Part shown: positions 1-9,104 of the stretch, piece by piece | How the letters are laid out: each line of letters begins with the position of its first letter | Position numbering within the stretch: position 1 is the stretch's first letter | DNA from: Chloroflexota bacterium | Lineage (GTDB): Bacteria > Chloroflexota > Anaerolineae > Anaerolineales > Villigracilaceae | NCBI GenBank assembly: GCA_016223135.1 | Contig: JACRPQ010000004.1 | Location: 620,001 to 684,000 of the forward strand | DNA length: 64,000 bases | Direction of reading: 5' to 3' | Translations under genes and position numbers: made by a program | The notes under the pieces: model-generated | Database searches by the model: none | What the model was told of the DNA's origin: nothing | The model's input: only the letters and a program-made list of their open reading frames with translations

Positions 1-45
1 CCTCGGCAGCAACTGGCTGAGATTTCTGAGGAGGAACTTGCCCTC

Positions 46-498
46 ATGAACGGCAACTCAGACCCTCGAATCTCTTATTTGCGCATTCGCTTCAGCCTGA
101 TCATGATTTTCTTCGGCTTCTTTGTGTTCACGGTGGGCGCCAAGCCCGGCTGGTACGGGTGGGACCGCAGTCCGGTGGTTGGCTTCATCCAAATTTCCGT
201 ATTCCTGATCGGCTTGGCAATGATTTGTATTGGGGGATACACAGGCTTGATTACCCTGTGGGGCAAAGAGCCGCGCAGCATCGTCGCGGATATTGGCATG
301 CGGCTGGTCGGCACCGGCTTTGTCATTGCGGTCTTTACCGGCATGGCAGACGTGTTCGGCATGGGTTCGCACCTGCCGCCGATGAGACCCTACTTTGGTC
401 CGTGGCAATCGGGAGGGGTGTTAATTGGTCAGATTGTGATTGCCCTGGGCTTTCTGATGATGATCCCCTATCATCGTTACCTCCGCAATCTGCGCTGA
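46..498 (+). CDS. Small multi-pass membrane protein, function unknown
   Basis: A 150-residue protein with about four hydrophobic segments (roughly residues 13-32, 45-65, 85-105 and 122-142) separated by short polar loops, ending in a basic tail (YHRYLRNLR). It is probably in the cytoplasmic membrane. I recognise no family. The ATG follows GAGGAGG by about ten bases, which supports this start. However, the same frame is open to the left edge of the window and encodes protein-like sequence (PRQQLAEISEEELAL), so the true start could lie upstream and the gene would then be partial here. It converges on the next minus-strand gene with 13 bases between the stops. Confidence 0.6.
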   Translation: MNGNSDPRISYLRIRFSLIMIFFGFFVFTVGAKPGWYGWDRSPVVGFIQISVFLIGLAMICIGGYTGLITLWGKEPRSIVADIGMRLVGTGFVIAVFTGMADVFGMGSHLPPMRPYFGPWQSGGVLIGQIVIALGFLMMIPYHRYLRNLR

Positions 499-511
499 CC
501 AACCTCGCCTC

Positions 512-907
512 TCATGAGGGGCTGTATGCCGTCTGTGGCGTCGGGAGCGGAAGGAACCATCTCACAATCTGCGTGTTCAGCCTCAACAAGCGGTCTCCAA
601 TATATTTTGCCGCCTTCGCGAGCAGCAAAAGCGGTAATGGCTTGCGAATGACAATCAAGACGAGGGTAAACAGAACCAGAAACGCCCCATAAACCAGCGC
701 CCGCAGGGCAAACAGAAAGAGCGAAATCACCAACGCGGGGGGCCAGAACGGAAGCAAAGAAAAAGCCAGCGGATGGTAATCCCGTTTTTGCGGGTCGCCC
801 GCCGGCTTCCGCGCATTGACATAGTACGCATACCCCATGGATAGAAACAATATCAACGAGGTAATGACATACACCCACAGACACACCCGCACAAATTCAT
901 CCCGCAT
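512..907 (-). CDS. Small membrane protein, function unknown
   Basis: A predicted integral membrane protein of 131 residues with hydrophobic stretches near residues 6-25, 50-68 and 70-95, then a basic C-terminal part. No family is recognised. The frame is open upstream to 1102, but that extension translates a dispersed 105-bp repeat and is unlikely to be real. I therefore place the start at the internal ATG (MRDEFVRV), preceded by a weak GGGG. Hydrophobic residues followed by KPLPLLLLAKAAKYIGDRLLR suggest a cytoplasmic amphipathic helix. Function cannot be assigned. Confidence 0.5.
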   Translation of the reverse strand: MRDEFVRVCLWVYVITSLILFLSMGYAYYVNARKPAGDPQKRDYHPLAFSLLPFWPPALVISLFLFALRALVYGAFLVLFTLVLIVIRKPLPLLLLAKAAKYIGDRLLRLNTQIVRWFLPLPTPQTAYSPS

Positions 908-1051
908 AAATACCCCATTCCCTATAGTTGACAGTACGGCGCTGGAAAGCGCCCCATCCATTACGAACGCCCTCAGACGTTCGCTGATCACTGCCTGCCT
1001 TACGCTGTAATTTTGTTTATGGCAATTTTCTCCTCCTGTGTGCAAGTAACA

Positions 1052-1156
1052 TAACCTGAATTCGGGATAAGGCTTTTGAATCGTCCCGAAGGCTTTTGAC
1101 ACAGCAGGTTTGAGTGCAGAATCAGCCTTCGGGACGCTTATCCCGAACTGACGTTA
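1052..1156. repeat. 105-bp nested palindromic repeat (family A), copy 1
   Basis: Begins TAACCTGAATTCGGGATAAG and ends CTTATCCCGAACTGACGTTA, so the ends are imperfect inverted repeats. Inside is a second perfect 12-bp inverted pair, GTCCCGAAGGCT / AGCCTTCGGGAC. Copies of the same element lie at 7467, 12841, 25383 (different core) and 54064. There is no coding capacity, so it is MITE-like or REP-like. The rest of the gap between 907 and 1202 holds no gene I can support. Confidence 0.85.
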
Positions 1157-1201
1157 ACATACATCCCATGTGGTACATGACATCCAGGATGCTAAAATGT
1201 T

Positions 1202-2362
1202 TCAACCGTTTTCAAGGAACCGCTTTACCGTCTCTGTCAGCATGGCGGCGCCAATCGGAAGCGCCCGCTCGTCCAGGTCAAATTTGGGGTGATGGAGTTT
1301 GTACTCCTCGTGTCCAGCCTTCTGCGTGCCGAGTGTGAACATGGCGCCGGGCGCCAGCCGCAGAAATTCCCCAAAATCCTCCGCGCCCAGCGTCTTGCCA
1401 ATTTCATGCACGTTCGCTGCGCCAAGCAATTCCCTTCCCACCGCGCCAATGACCTCGGCAACTCCCTCGTCATTCACCATCGGCGGACCGCCGTACTCAA
1501 AGCGCAGTTCATAATCGCCGCCCATTGCCCGCGCAATCTCGAAAGCCCGTCGAATTTCGACGCGCAATTGCTCGTGCAGTTCGGGGTTGGCATAGCGAAA
1601 CGTCCCGCTGATTTTCACCTCGTCGGGAATCACATTTTCTGTAAACCCGCCGTTGACCACGCCAATGCTGACCACCGCCGGCTCGAACGGGTTAATCCTG
1701 CGCGAGACGATACCATTCAACCCCAGAATGACGTGCGCCAGCAAATGGAACGGATCCACCGTCTGATCGGGATGCGCCCCGTGACCGCCCTTGCCGGTAA
1801 TCACACCGTACCAGTTATCAACGCCGCCCGAACACGGACCGGCGCTGATGCCAATCGTCCCCACCGGCTGCGCCGGGTCCACATGCTGCGCGATGACGTA
1901 ATCCACGCCGTCCATCGCCCCTTCTTCTGCCATGCGCTGCGCGCCGCTTTTGCCATCCTCGTCCGTCGTCTCTTCACAGGGCTGAAACAAAAACCGCACG
2001 CGCCCCGGCAGTTTTTCCTTCGAAAGCATTAACGCCGCCCCAAGCGCCATGGCGGTATGCGCATCGTGTCCGCAGGCGTGCATCGCGCCGGGGATTTGAG
2101 AGGCATACTCGTACTCGTTCTGCTCGAAGATGGGAAGCGCATCCATATCCGCGCGGATGGCGACCACCTTGCCGCCCTCCCCAATTTCTGCAACCACGCC
2201 GCTCTTCCCGACCCCGCGCCGCACCCTGTACCCCATCTTCTCCAACTCCTCCGCCACAATCTTTGCCGTGCGGTGAAGTTCAAAACCGATTTCCGGGTGC
2301 ATGTGAAAATCACGCCGCCACTCGATCAACTCTTCTGAAATTGCATGTGCCTGTTTAAGCAT
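1202..2362 (-). CDS. M20 family amidohydrolase (N-acyl amino acid / hippurate hydrolase type)
   Basis: A 386-residue metallopeptidase-type hydrolase that would cleave an N-acyl or amide bond in the cytoplasm. Signatures of the M20D amidohydrolase family: the metal-binding HACGHDAHTAM near residue 96, the PCEE segment near residue 131, a dimerisation-domain motif GGHGAHPDQTVDP near residue 194, and a C-terminal metal-ligand histidine in KLHHP. Length is normal for the family. It is the last gene of the minus-strand MttB block, about 60 bases after a methyltransferase gene, so it may release a methylated amine from an acyl conjugate; that substrate is an inference. A repeat array fills the upstream gap. 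Confidence 0.9.
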   Translation of the reverse strand: MLKQAHAISEELIEWRRDFHMHPEIGFELHRTAKIVAEELEKMGYRVRRGVGKSGVVAEIGEGGKVVAIRADMDALPIFEQNEYEYASQIPGAMHACGHDAHTAMALGAALMLSKEKLPGRVRFLFQPCEETTDEDGKSGAQRMAEEGAMDGVDYVIAQHVDPAQPVGTIGISAGPCSGGVDNWYGVITGKGGHGAHPDQTVDPFHLLAHVILGLNGIVSRRINPFEPAVVSIGVVNGGFTENVIPDEVKISGTFRYANPELHEQLRVEIRRAFEIARAMGGDYELRFEYGGPPMVNDEGVAEVIGAVGRELLGAANVHEIGKTLGAEDFGEFLRLAPGAMFTLGTQKAGHEEYKLHHPKFDLDERALPIGAAMLTETVKRFLENG

Positions 2363-2381
2363 CGTTTACCTCTCTTCCGAA

Positions 2382-2425
2382 ACTGATTACTGATCACTGA
2401 TTACTGATCACTGGTAACTGGTAAC
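2382..2425. repeat. Short repeat array abutting the MttB stop codon
   Basis: Alternating units of the type CTGATTACTGATCA and CTGGTAACTGGTAAC. The array runs up to and overlaps the first base of the stop codon of the upstream methyltransferase gene. Similar units occur in frame inside ligA (14628) and the molybdopterin oxidoreductase gene (27495). Confidence 0.75.
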
Positions 2426-3837
2426 TACTCCACCAACTCCCTCTCCGCCGCCGCCATGATACGATCCAATTCCGCTTCTTGCTGCGGCTCCAGCGGCGGG
2501 ACGACATGCTCGCGCAAAATCCGCTCCGCTTCGGCAATGGCATAATCCGCCATTTGTTTGCGCCCCAATTTCCCCTCCCATGTTTCCCATGAATTGCGTT
2601 CCGCCAGTTTGGTGAGCGCCAACTCACCCGCCCGCAGATGCTTCATGGTGTGCTTCTGCCCCAAAAAGTTCCGCGTGCCATCCATCACGTTCTGAATGAC
2701 CTCCACCGCCAGATGTTCCGCATCCGCCGACAAGCCTCTCCTCAACCGCAGAATGCTCCCCGCCAGTTCGTTATCCAACGTCATCTGTGCATACGAGCCC
2801 ATAACGCCCGCCTCCATCTCGCCGATGCCGGAGAGTTCGTCCGCGCCTGCCAGGGCAGGGATGGCGGCATTGAGTCCGCGTTCGAAGGCGTTCTGAGCGT
2901 CGAGCGTGTGGGCGTTCGTTGAAAACCCATAAACGTTGACCGAGAACCCGTAAAAATGTCCGAGTTGAACCGTGGCGGCAGAGGCGAGACCCAATTCCAC
3001 GCCTCCCCAAATCAATCCCGTGCGCGGCTCCAGCATTCCCAGCCGTCCGCAATACACAACGCCGCAGCCCGGGTTGACGATCTGCGCCAGCACCAGCAGC
3101 GAAAGCGTTTCCGCGCTTTGCTGCACGAGGCTCCCGGTAATGGTCATGGGGGAGGTTGCGCCGCCGGTGGGGGCGGGCAGATTCGAGCAAATGACGCCTG
3201 CCCGCGCCATCGCCAGAATCGCCGCCGCCGCATGGTCGTGAACGGTCAACGGGCTGACCGGCGAAAGCGACAATGTGAGTTCATGCGGCGGCGTGCCGAC
3301 CACTGCCGCCATCTCCACCGCGTACTGGACCTCCTCCGCAAACTGAATGCCCGGTCCCTGCACCGGCTTGGTGGTATGCGGCAGGGTGTGGCGATACATG
3401 AACAGCGACATCAATTCACCCGGTACATCGCGCGGCGTGAAAAAAGGCGTGACGGTATGACAGTGGGGGAGCGCATCGAGCAGGCGCGCTGCGTCCACCA
3501 CATCCTGTTGTGTGGCGATGCGGCGCGTGCCGCTCTGCGCCTCGAACACATCCCGCGCGCCACCCAGGTTGTGAAAATATAAATTCCCTCCGCCCAATTC
3601 ATTGACCTGCCCGTTGCGCCCGCGAATGACCGGGCGTTTGTTTGCCCGCGCAATGCAATCCATCACAAGGTCGGGCGGAAAACAAACGCGGTTGCCCTTG
3701 AGCGTGCATCCCGCATCGGTCAGGATGTCGAGCGTGGTCTGGTGAGTCCAAATCACCCCCACTTCATGCAATACCCGCAGCGTGGCTTCGTGCATGGCTT
3801 GAATCTCTTCGGCGGATAAAAATTTGAGGAATTTCAT
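2425..3837 (-). CDS. MttB-superfamily methyltransferase, paralog 1
   Basis: A 470-residue member of the trimethylamine methyltransferase (MttB) superfamily, which transfers a methyl group from a quaternary or tertiary amine to a cob(I)alamin protein. The start MKFLKFLSAEEIQ is preferred because AAGGA precedes it by five bases; the longer frame to 3867 reads into a repeat. Family signatures include the N-terminal LSAEEIQAMHEATLRVL, central SNLPAPTGGATSPMT and C-terminal FLGQKHTMKHLRAGE. There is no in-frame amber codon, so it belongs to the non-pyrrolysine branch (glycine betaine, proline betaine or carnitine types). Substrate unknown. It sits between an S9 peptidase and an M20 amidohydrolase gene. 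Confidence 0.88.
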   Translation of the reverse strand: MKFLKFLSAEEIQAMHEATLRVLHEVGVIWTHQTTLDILTDAGCTLKGNRVCFPPDLVMDCIARANKRPVIRGRNGQVNELGGGNLYFHNLGGARDVFEAQSGTRRIATQQDVVDAARLLDALPHCHTVTPFFTPRDVPGELMSLFMYRHTLPHTTKPVQGPGIQFAEEVQYAVEMAAVVGTPPHELTLSLSPVSPLTVHDHAAAAILAMARAGVICSNLPAPTGGATSPMTITGSLVQQSAETLSLLVLAQIVNPGCGVVYCGRLGMLEPRTGLIWGGVELGLASAATVQLGHFYGFSVNVYGFSTNAHTLDAQNAFERGLNAAIPALAGADELSGIGEMEAGVMGSYAQMTLDNELAGSILRLRRGLSADAEHLAVEVIQNVMDGTRNFLGQKHTMKHLRAGELALTKLAERNSWETWEGKLGRKQMADYAIAEAERILREHVVPPLEPQQEAELDRIMAAAERELVE

Positions 3838-3856
3838 GATCATCCTTGATGCGGCA

Positions 3857-3938
3857 TACAGGTACACATGTACACACGTACCTATTTACCTGTGTACCTG
3901 TCTACCTGTCTACCTGTGTACTTGTGTACCTGTGTACA
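3857..3938. repeat. 8-bp tandem array TACACAGG/CCTGTGTA, locus 1
   Basis: A short direct part (TACACATGTACACACG) is followed by inverted units (CCTGTGTA and variants), so the locus can form a hairpin. It lies between an MttB gene and an S9 peptidase gene and runs into the 3' end of the peptidase, encoding its last residues (VHRYTSTQVDR). Confidence 0.85.
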
Positions 3939-5725
3939 TCTTCATCCAAATGCCGCGCCAAAAACTCCACGCGTTTCATTTCGGCGTCCAGCACATTCTC
4001 AATCTTCAGAAAAGCGTGACCTTCCTCTTCATACAGCAAAAAGTCCACGCTCTTGCCAAGTTCCAGAAGTTTATCACGCGCCGCCAGCGAATCGGACGCC
4101 GGACAGCGCGGGTCTCTGCCGCCGCAAATCATCTGCACCGGCGCTTTGACCCTTTCCAAAAAGAAATACGGCGAAGCGTTATACCACCTCTCGTACTGTT
4201 CCTTGGGGTCGCCCATGTTTTCGATGTTCCAATGCTGTAAATCTTCGCGCGAGTCCTCATGCGACTTGAACCAATTTGTGAACGGCACCACCGCCGACCC
4301 CGCGCACCACAACGCCGGGAAGCGCGTCAGACAAACCATCGTCAAATACCCTCCATGACTTCGCCCCGTCAGCGCAATCTTGTTTGCCAGCCCTTCGCGC
4401 AAAAGGTATTGCGCCCCTGCCGCAATGTCATCCGCATCCACGCCGCCCAAATCGAACCGCGCCGCATACTGCCACGCACGCCCGTATCCCGTCGAGCCGC
4501 GATAATTCGGCGCCAGCACCACATAGCCGCGGCTTGCCAAATGCGCCATAAGCGGATTCCACTCGGCGGCGTAATGCCAGTTCGGTCCGCCATGAATCAT
4601 CACCACCGCCGGGGCAGGCATTCGCTTCGAGCGATACAACAACGCCGGCACAGAAGCGCCATCCATGCTTGGATACTCGATTTCCTCCGGCATCACAAAT
4701 TCCGCTTGCCGCAATTCTTCGGGCAGGGAATTCGTCAATTGGATGGACTGCCCCGACTCGAGGTCGAACATCCACAAGTCAGCCGGCTGACGCGGACTGC
4801 TGAACGTCGTCACCGCCCGCTTCGCATCGGACGTGAGCCGGATTCTGCCATGGACGCCTTTTCCCACCTCGAACCTTTTCCTCGCCCCCTCCGCGTCAAG
4901 CGTCTCCACCCAATTGACAGTCCCTTTGCTTTGCGTGTAGGCAAGAGTTGGAAAGGATGCGCCAAGCGAAGCACAGGGCACAAAGGCCGGCATTTGCGAA
5001 TCTCCTTCGCTCCTTGTCACCCACTCGATCTGTCGCGTAGAAAGGTCATACAGCCCAATGTCGAACCAGCCGCCTTCATTGAATTGAAAGGCAAGTTTCC
5101 CGCCCTGCGGCGACCATTGAGGCTCGCCGGCGTTCAGCGGCAGTCGAATGACTTCCCTCGTCTCAAGGTCAACGATGAAAATTCCATAATCCTGCCCGTG
5201 CATTTCACAACTTACCGCAAGGTGTTTCCCATCCGGTGACCACTCCACCTGCCAGGGGGGGTGACCGGTATCCAGCACGAGCTGCGGTTTGCCGCCCTGC
5301 GCCGAAACGACGTATGCGCTGAAGTGTCCTTGTTCGTCGCTGAGAAAAGCCAGTTGACTGCCATCCGGCGACCAGCAGAAGTTGGGCTGCAAGGCGTGAG
5401 AAATGCCGGGCGTCAGGTCGGTGTGTTGATGCGAGGCGAAATCGTACACAACGAGGTGATAACTTTCGCTGCCGTCGGAATCCAGCACATAGGCAAGGCG
5501 GGCGCCATCGGGCGAATAGCGCGGGTTGAATTTACCGCCATTGCCAAAGGTGAGTTGAGTGATATTCCCCTCTCCGATTGCCAGTGGGGAGGGGGATAAC
5601 TCCATCTCATAAATCTGCCATTCGCCGCTTCTATTCCAAGCGAAGGCGAGTTTGGCGTCATGGGGGGAGATGTCGAAGAGAGCATCCACCTGTGGGACGC
5701 GCAGGAGGTGAGTGAGGTTGAGCAT
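3902..5725 (-). CDS. S9 family serine peptidase (DPP IV / acylaminoacyl-peptidase type)
   Basis: A 607-residue two-domain peptidase. The N-terminal ~350 residues carry TolB/WD40-like propeller repeats (for example SPDGARLAYV, SPDGSQLAFLS, SPDGKHLAVS, SPQGGKLAFQ). The C-terminal alpha/beta-hydrolase has the oxyanion motif MIHGGPNWHY, nucleophile serine in GRSHGGYLT, aspartate in GGRDPRCP and histidine in EEGHAF. No signal peptide, so probably cytoplasmic. I start at MLNLTHLL; the upstream extension translates the 8-bp repeat array and is spurious. The last eleven residues also come from a repeat array. Its place between two methyltransferase genes suggests it trims a methylated peptide or conjugate, which is an inference. 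Confidence 0.9.
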   Translation of the reverse strand: MLNLTHLLRVPQVDALFDISPHDAKLAFAWNRSGEWQIYEMELSPSPLAIGEGNITQLTFGNGGKFNPRYSPDGARLAYVLDSDGSESYHLVVYDFASHQHTDLTPGISHALQPNFCWSPDGSQLAFLSDEQGHFSAYVVSAQGGKPQLVLDTGHPPWQVEWSPDGKHLAVSCEMHGQDYGIFIVDLETREVIRLPLNAGEPQWSPQGGKLAFQFNEGGWFDIGLYDLSTRQIEWVTRSEGDSQMPAFVPCASLGASFPTLAYTQSKGTVNWVETLDAEGARKRFEVGKGVHGRIRLTSDAKRAVTTFSSPRQPADLWMFDLESGQSIQLTNSLPEELRQAEFVMPEEIEYPSMDGASVPALLYRSKRMPAPAVVMIHGGPNWHYAAEWNPLMAHLASRGYVVLAPNYRGSTGYGRAWQYAARFDLGGVDADDIAAGAQYLLREGLANKIALTGRSHGGYLTMVCLTRFPALWCAGSAVVPFTNWFKSHEDSREDLQHWNIENMGDPKEQYERWYNASPYFFLERVKAPVQMICGGRDPRCPASDSLAARDKLLELGKSVDFLLYEEEGHAFLKIENVLDAEMKRVEFLARHLDEDVHRYTSTQVDR

Positions 5726-5741
5726 GGGGGTATCTGTAGTT

Positions 5742-5951
5742 AGTACACAGGTACACAGGTACACAGGTACACAGGTACACAGGTACACAGGTATACAGGT
5801 ACACAGGTACACAGGTACACAGGTACACAGGTACACAGGTACACAGGTATACAGGTACACAGGTACACAGGTATACAGGTATACAGGTATACAGGTAAAC
5901 TCGTGGGTACTTGTGTACTTGTGTACCTGTCTACTTGTGTACTTGTTTACG
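5742..5951. repeat. 8-bp tandem array TACACAGG, locus 2 (largest)
   Basis: About nineteen near-perfect TACACAGG units run from 5743 to about 5897, a few as TATACAGG. Reverse-complement units (CTTGTGTA, CCTGTCTA) follow to 5951. Direct then inverted arrangement allows a large hairpin. It fills the gap between the S9 peptidase start and the end of an MttB gene. Length is likely polymorphic. Long frames across it (TQVHRYTG repeats) are artefacts of the 24-base superperiod. Confidence 0.92.
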
Positions 5952-5960
5952 AATGCACAA

Positions 5961-7442
5961 TCACCCCGCAACCGGCGAGAGGTCATGCGCCGGCAGCGTG
6001 CTCATCCCCGCCTTGCGGGCGAGGTCAAGGACAAAGGCGTGGAGTCGCTCCACTTTGGCAGGATCAAGTTTCGGCGGAGTATAGGAAGCGAGCAGTTCCT
6101 TCACGCGGAGTTTGGCGCGTCCGAAGGTATCCAGCCGCCCGGCTTCCTTCCAGACGCGGATCGAGTCGCGGTCAATGACGCTGCTGGGGATGTGCTGTTC
6201 CTTTTTGAACAGTTTCATCGTAATCTTTTGCTTGAGAAAATCGCCGCCCTTGAAATTGATCTCGTTGTCGTAGAAGCCGGTGGCAAGCGTCTCGGTGTGG
6301 ACTTTCATGCCTTCGATCATGCGCTTTGCCATGGCAATGCCTTCCGCATCGATGACCAGTTTTTCGGCGCTCTGGCAAAGCAGGGAATCGAGCATGCCCG
6401 CGCCGGAGATCATGTTGATGCCGCTCAGTGCACCAATCAGCGCCCCCATGCCGCTTTCGAGCCCGGCTTGCATATCGAGGATTTTGGACTCGGTGGTGCC
6501 GAGGTAGGCGTGCGTGGGCAAGCCAAGCGATTTACCGACTTGTGCGTAAGAGGAATCGATCATGGCAGTTTCGACAGCGCCCATCGGCGTGCCGCCTTTG
6601 CGCATGTCGAAGATGGCGGGCGCGCCGCCCCACACGATGGGAGCGCCCGGCTGTGCAAGTTGATGAATGGCGATGCCGGAGAGACATTCCGCCGCATGTT
6701 GGGTGACCGCGCCCAGCAGGGTGACCGGCGCCGCCGCCCCTGCCAGCGGCATGGACACGATTTCAGCGGGGACGCCGGCGCGCGCCAGTGCGATGAGGTT
6801 GCCCGCGCCGAAGTTCGACCAAATCAGCGGCGGCGAAGGGCAGACGTCGAAAACGGCGCGCGGTTTTTCGCGCAGTTGTTCGCGCCCGCCCGCAAAGATG
6901 GCGAGCATTTCGATCATGGCATGGACCGTCTTGTTGGTAAAGGCGCCGGTGACAATCGGCTTTTTGGAATACAGCATCACCAGATACAGGCGGTACAAGT
7001 CGTGCAGGTCTTTGGGAACGTCGTCGCAGACCACCATGGTGGATTGAGCGTCGTATTGCGGAATTTGCTCGGCGACCTTGATGAGGCGGATGAGGTCCGG
7101 CGTTTCGGCGGTCTTATGCTCGAAGGTATCGGGGTCGAGAACGGCGACGCCGGAGGAGCCCGGGTCGAACTGGACTGTGTCGCCGCCGTATTCCACTTTG
7201 GGATTCCCCTCGTAATCGTAGATGTGGAAGGTGGGCGGCACAGTGCGCAGCGCAGTTTCGACAATCTGTTTGGGAATTTTGACGACGAACGTTGCCTCGT
7301 CCACTTGCGCCCCTGCCTCGGCGAGAAGTTTCCGCGCCTCGGCGTTCAATACCTTGATGCCCGGCTTGAGCAGAATTTGATACGCCTCCTCGATGATGCG
7401 CGGAATCAAATCCTCCGACAATAAAGTGAGTTTGGGGCGCAT
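5961..7442 (-). CDS. MttB-superfamily methyltransferase, paralog 2
   Basis: A 493-residue MttB-superfamily protein expected to methylate a corrinoid protein from a methylated amine. It starts MRPKLTLLSEDLIPRIIEEA, and AGGAGGT lies upstream. Central family segments SMPLAGAAAPVTLLGAVT and the glycine-rich SGINMISGAGML are clear. It differs strongly from the other two paralogs in the region that should face the substrate, so different substrates are plausible. No in-frame amber codon, so the non-pyrrolysine type. Dispersed repeats flank it: family A upstream (7467-7568) and the 8-bp array downstream. Confidence 0.88.
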   Translation of the reverse strand: MRPKLTLLSEDLIPRIIEEAYQILLKPGIKVLNAEARKLLAEAGAQVDEATFVVKIPKQIVETALRTVPPTFHIYDYEGNPKVEYGGDTVQFDPGSSGVAVLDPDTFEHKTAETPDLIRLIKVAEQIPQYDAQSTMVVCDDVPKDLHDLYRLYLVMLYSKKPIVTGAFTNKTVHAMIEMLAIFAGGREQLREKPRAVFDVCPSPPLIWSNFGAGNLIALARAGVPAEIVSMPLAGAAAPVTLLGAVTQHAAECLSGIAIHQLAQPGAPIVWGGAPAIFDMRKGGTPMGAVETAMIDSSYAQVGKSLGLPTHAYLGTTESKILDMQAGLESGMGALIGALSGINMISGAGMLDSLLCQSAEKLVIDAEGIAMAKRMIEGMKVHTETLATGFYDNEINFKGGDFLKQKITMKLFKKEQHIPSSVIDRDSIRVWKEAGRLDTFGRAKLRVKELLASYTPPKLDPAKVERLHAFVLDLARKAGMSTLPAHDLSPVAG

Positions 7443-7466
7443 AGGGACCTCCTATAAATCTAAAGC

Positions 7467-7568
7467 GCGTCAGTTCGGGATAACCGTCCCGAAGGCTGAT
7501 TCCGCCTTCGAAACCGCTGTTTCAAGAGCCTTCGGGACGGTTCAAATGCTTATTCCGAATTCCGGTTA
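7467..7568. repeat. Nested palindromic repeat (family A), copy 2
   Basis: Starts near CGTCAGTTCGGGATAA, ends TTATTCCGAATTCCGGTTA, with the internal GTCCCGAAGGCTGATT / AGCCTTCGGGAC pair. About 102 bp. Its right end lies one base from the stop codon of the preceding methyltransferase gene. Confidence 0.85.
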
Positions 7569-7569
7569 T

Positions 7570-9039
7570 CTAACTTTCCACGACGCATACCTCCCTCTCG
7601 ACCGTCTCAATAATTTTTGCCATCTCTTCACTGACCTTCGGGTCGAGCGGATCGGGTTGATGCTCCTGCAAAATGCGCCTTGCCTTGGCGAGCGCCCAAT
7701 CCCGCGCGTCGTCCCGTTTCGTTTCCCATTCGCTGTAGGGGCGGCGATCCATGAACTCGGGCATGAAGAGTTCGCGGGCATGCTTGCGTGTGTGTTTTTG
7801 CGCAAGGAAGTGACCGCCCGGTCCCACGTTGGCGATGGTTTCCAGGGCGAGCGTTTCCTCGTTGACCTCGATGCCCTGCATCATCTTGTGGACAATCGAG
7901 AAGATTTCGCAATCCAGCATCATTTCGGCATACGACCAGATGCGGCTCCCGTGCAGAAACCCGTAGCCGAGCAGCATATCGGACATGACGACGCTTGCCA
8001 TAAAGCTGGAGAGCGCGCCTTCCAGCCCTGCCTGCCAGTTCGGTTCCTTGGCGCCGGTGGCAAACGCGCCCATCGAAAGCGGAATGTTGTAAAAATCTGC
8101 CAGGGCGTTGGTTGCCGCGCCGAAGAGGAAGTCTTCGGGTCCGCCGCCGGTGTAGGCACCGCTCCGCAGGTCGGCGGCGGTTTGGGCGGCGGCGTAAAAG
8201 ACCGGGGCGCCGGGATATGCCAGCTGCAGTAATGCCGTCGCCGCGATGACCTCCGCATTGCCCACCGCCAGATTCCCTGCCAGCGTGGCGGGACCGGTCG
8301 TCAGGCAGGATGCCATCGTCATGAAGCCGGTCGGCACGCCGTGTTCCGCCGCAATCAACGCCGCATCCAGGCTGCCGCCGTCGTGACCGAGCGGGGAGGC
8401 GGTGCATTGCATCAGCGAGAGGACGGGGCGTTTGCGCAGTTCATCCTTGCCGCCGGCGATGAGCGCCGCCATTTCCATTGCGGCTCTCGCCTCGTGAATG
8501 TTGTAAATAGACTCGGTTTGCACATGCTTGGTGGAGTTTTCCCAAATGGTCTTGATTTCGTGCAAGCCGCGCGTTTCGGCGGGTTTATCCTGCGCGGAAA
8601 CGGGCACCCAGTGAAAGCCGACCTCCGGGGTGGCGTCGGCGACGCGGGCGATGTCGCGCACGTCGCGCAGGCTCGAGGTCCGTTTTTGACCCGTTTCGAT
8701 GTCAATCACTTCCACGCCGCAGCCGTCTGTTCCGAGGAAGACGTGATTGCCGTCCAGCGGACAGTCCTGCTGAGGGTCGCGCGCCGCCAGCGTGTAAGCC
8801 GGCGGACATTTCTTCAGCGCCTCTTCGATGACCTGCGGCTTGACTCGCACAACTTTCCGGTTCCAATCAATGTGGGCGCCGTTCGCCTCCCAAATTTCCA
8901 GCGCGCGCGCCGAAGGAAACCGCACGCCGACGTTTTCAATGATCCACAAGGTTGCCTCGTGAATCTTTTGCACCTCCTCTGCGGACAGCACTTCCAGCCG
9001 CAGTTTGGGGTTGCTGATGGATTTGATGTTTTTGGACAT
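7570..9039 (-). CDS. MttB-superfamily methyltransferase, paralog 3
   Basis: A 489-residue MttB-superfamily methyltransferase starting MSKNIKSISNPKLRLEVL, with GGGAGGG about six bases before the ATG. Family segments: LSAEEVQKIHEATLWIIENV at the N-terminus, MASCLTTGPATLAGNLAV in the centre and FLAQKHTRKHARELF near the C-terminus. This last block also occurs in paralog 1, so those two are closer to each other than to paralog 2. No in-frame amber codon. It lies just downstream of the corrinoid-protein gene and is its most likely partner. Confidence 0.9.
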   Translation of the reverse strand: MSKNIKSISNPKLRLEVLSAEEVQKIHEATLWIIENVGVRFPSARALEIWEANGAHIDWNRKVVRVKPQVIEEALKKCPPAYTLAARDPQQDCPLDGNHVFLGTDGCGVEVIDIETGQKRTSSLRDVRDIARVADATPEVGFHWVPVSAQDKPAETRGLHEIKTIWENSTKHVQTESIYNIHEARAAMEMAALIAGGKDELRKRPVLSLMQCTASPLGHDGGSLDAALIAAEHGVPTGFMTMASCLTTGPATLAGNLAVGNAEVIAATALLQLAYPGAPVFYAAAQTAADLRSGAYTGGGPEDFLFGAATNALADFYNIPLSMGAFATGAKEPNWQAGLEGALSSFMASVVMSDMLLGYGFLHGSRIWSYAEMMLDCEIFSIVHKMMQGIEVNEETLALETIANVGPGGHFLAQKHTRKHARELFMPEFMDRRPYSEWETKRDDARDWALAKARRILQEHQPDPLDPKVSEEMAKIIETVEREVCVVES

Positions 9040-9104
9040 AGAGCCCTCCCGAGGCTTATGTCTCTACTCTCTCTTCGTTGGTCGTGCCTGGCAGCCGTTT
9101 TGAG

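Noticed and set aside
512-1102. Longer 196-residue form of the small membrane protein
   Set aside because: The first 65 or so residues translate a family A repeat and adjacent sequence; the internal ATG at 907 fits better.
3857-5951. Possible CRISPR array in the tandem repeats
   Set aside because: The unit is 8 bp without unique spacers, and there are no cas genes in the window.
5726-5986. N-terminal extension of the S9 peptidase frame (repeats of CVPVYLCT)
   Set aside because: Pure translation of the tandem array. The propeller domain and a normal start begin at 5725.
5712-7424. Long plus-strand frame beginning with TQVHRYTG repeats
   Set aside because: The repeats are the 8-bp array read with a 24-base superperiod, and the remainder is antisense to a clear MttB gene.
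2425-9039. Pyrrolysine-containing MttB
   Set aside because: All three genes are full length with no in-frame TAG, so they are the non-pyrrolysine type.
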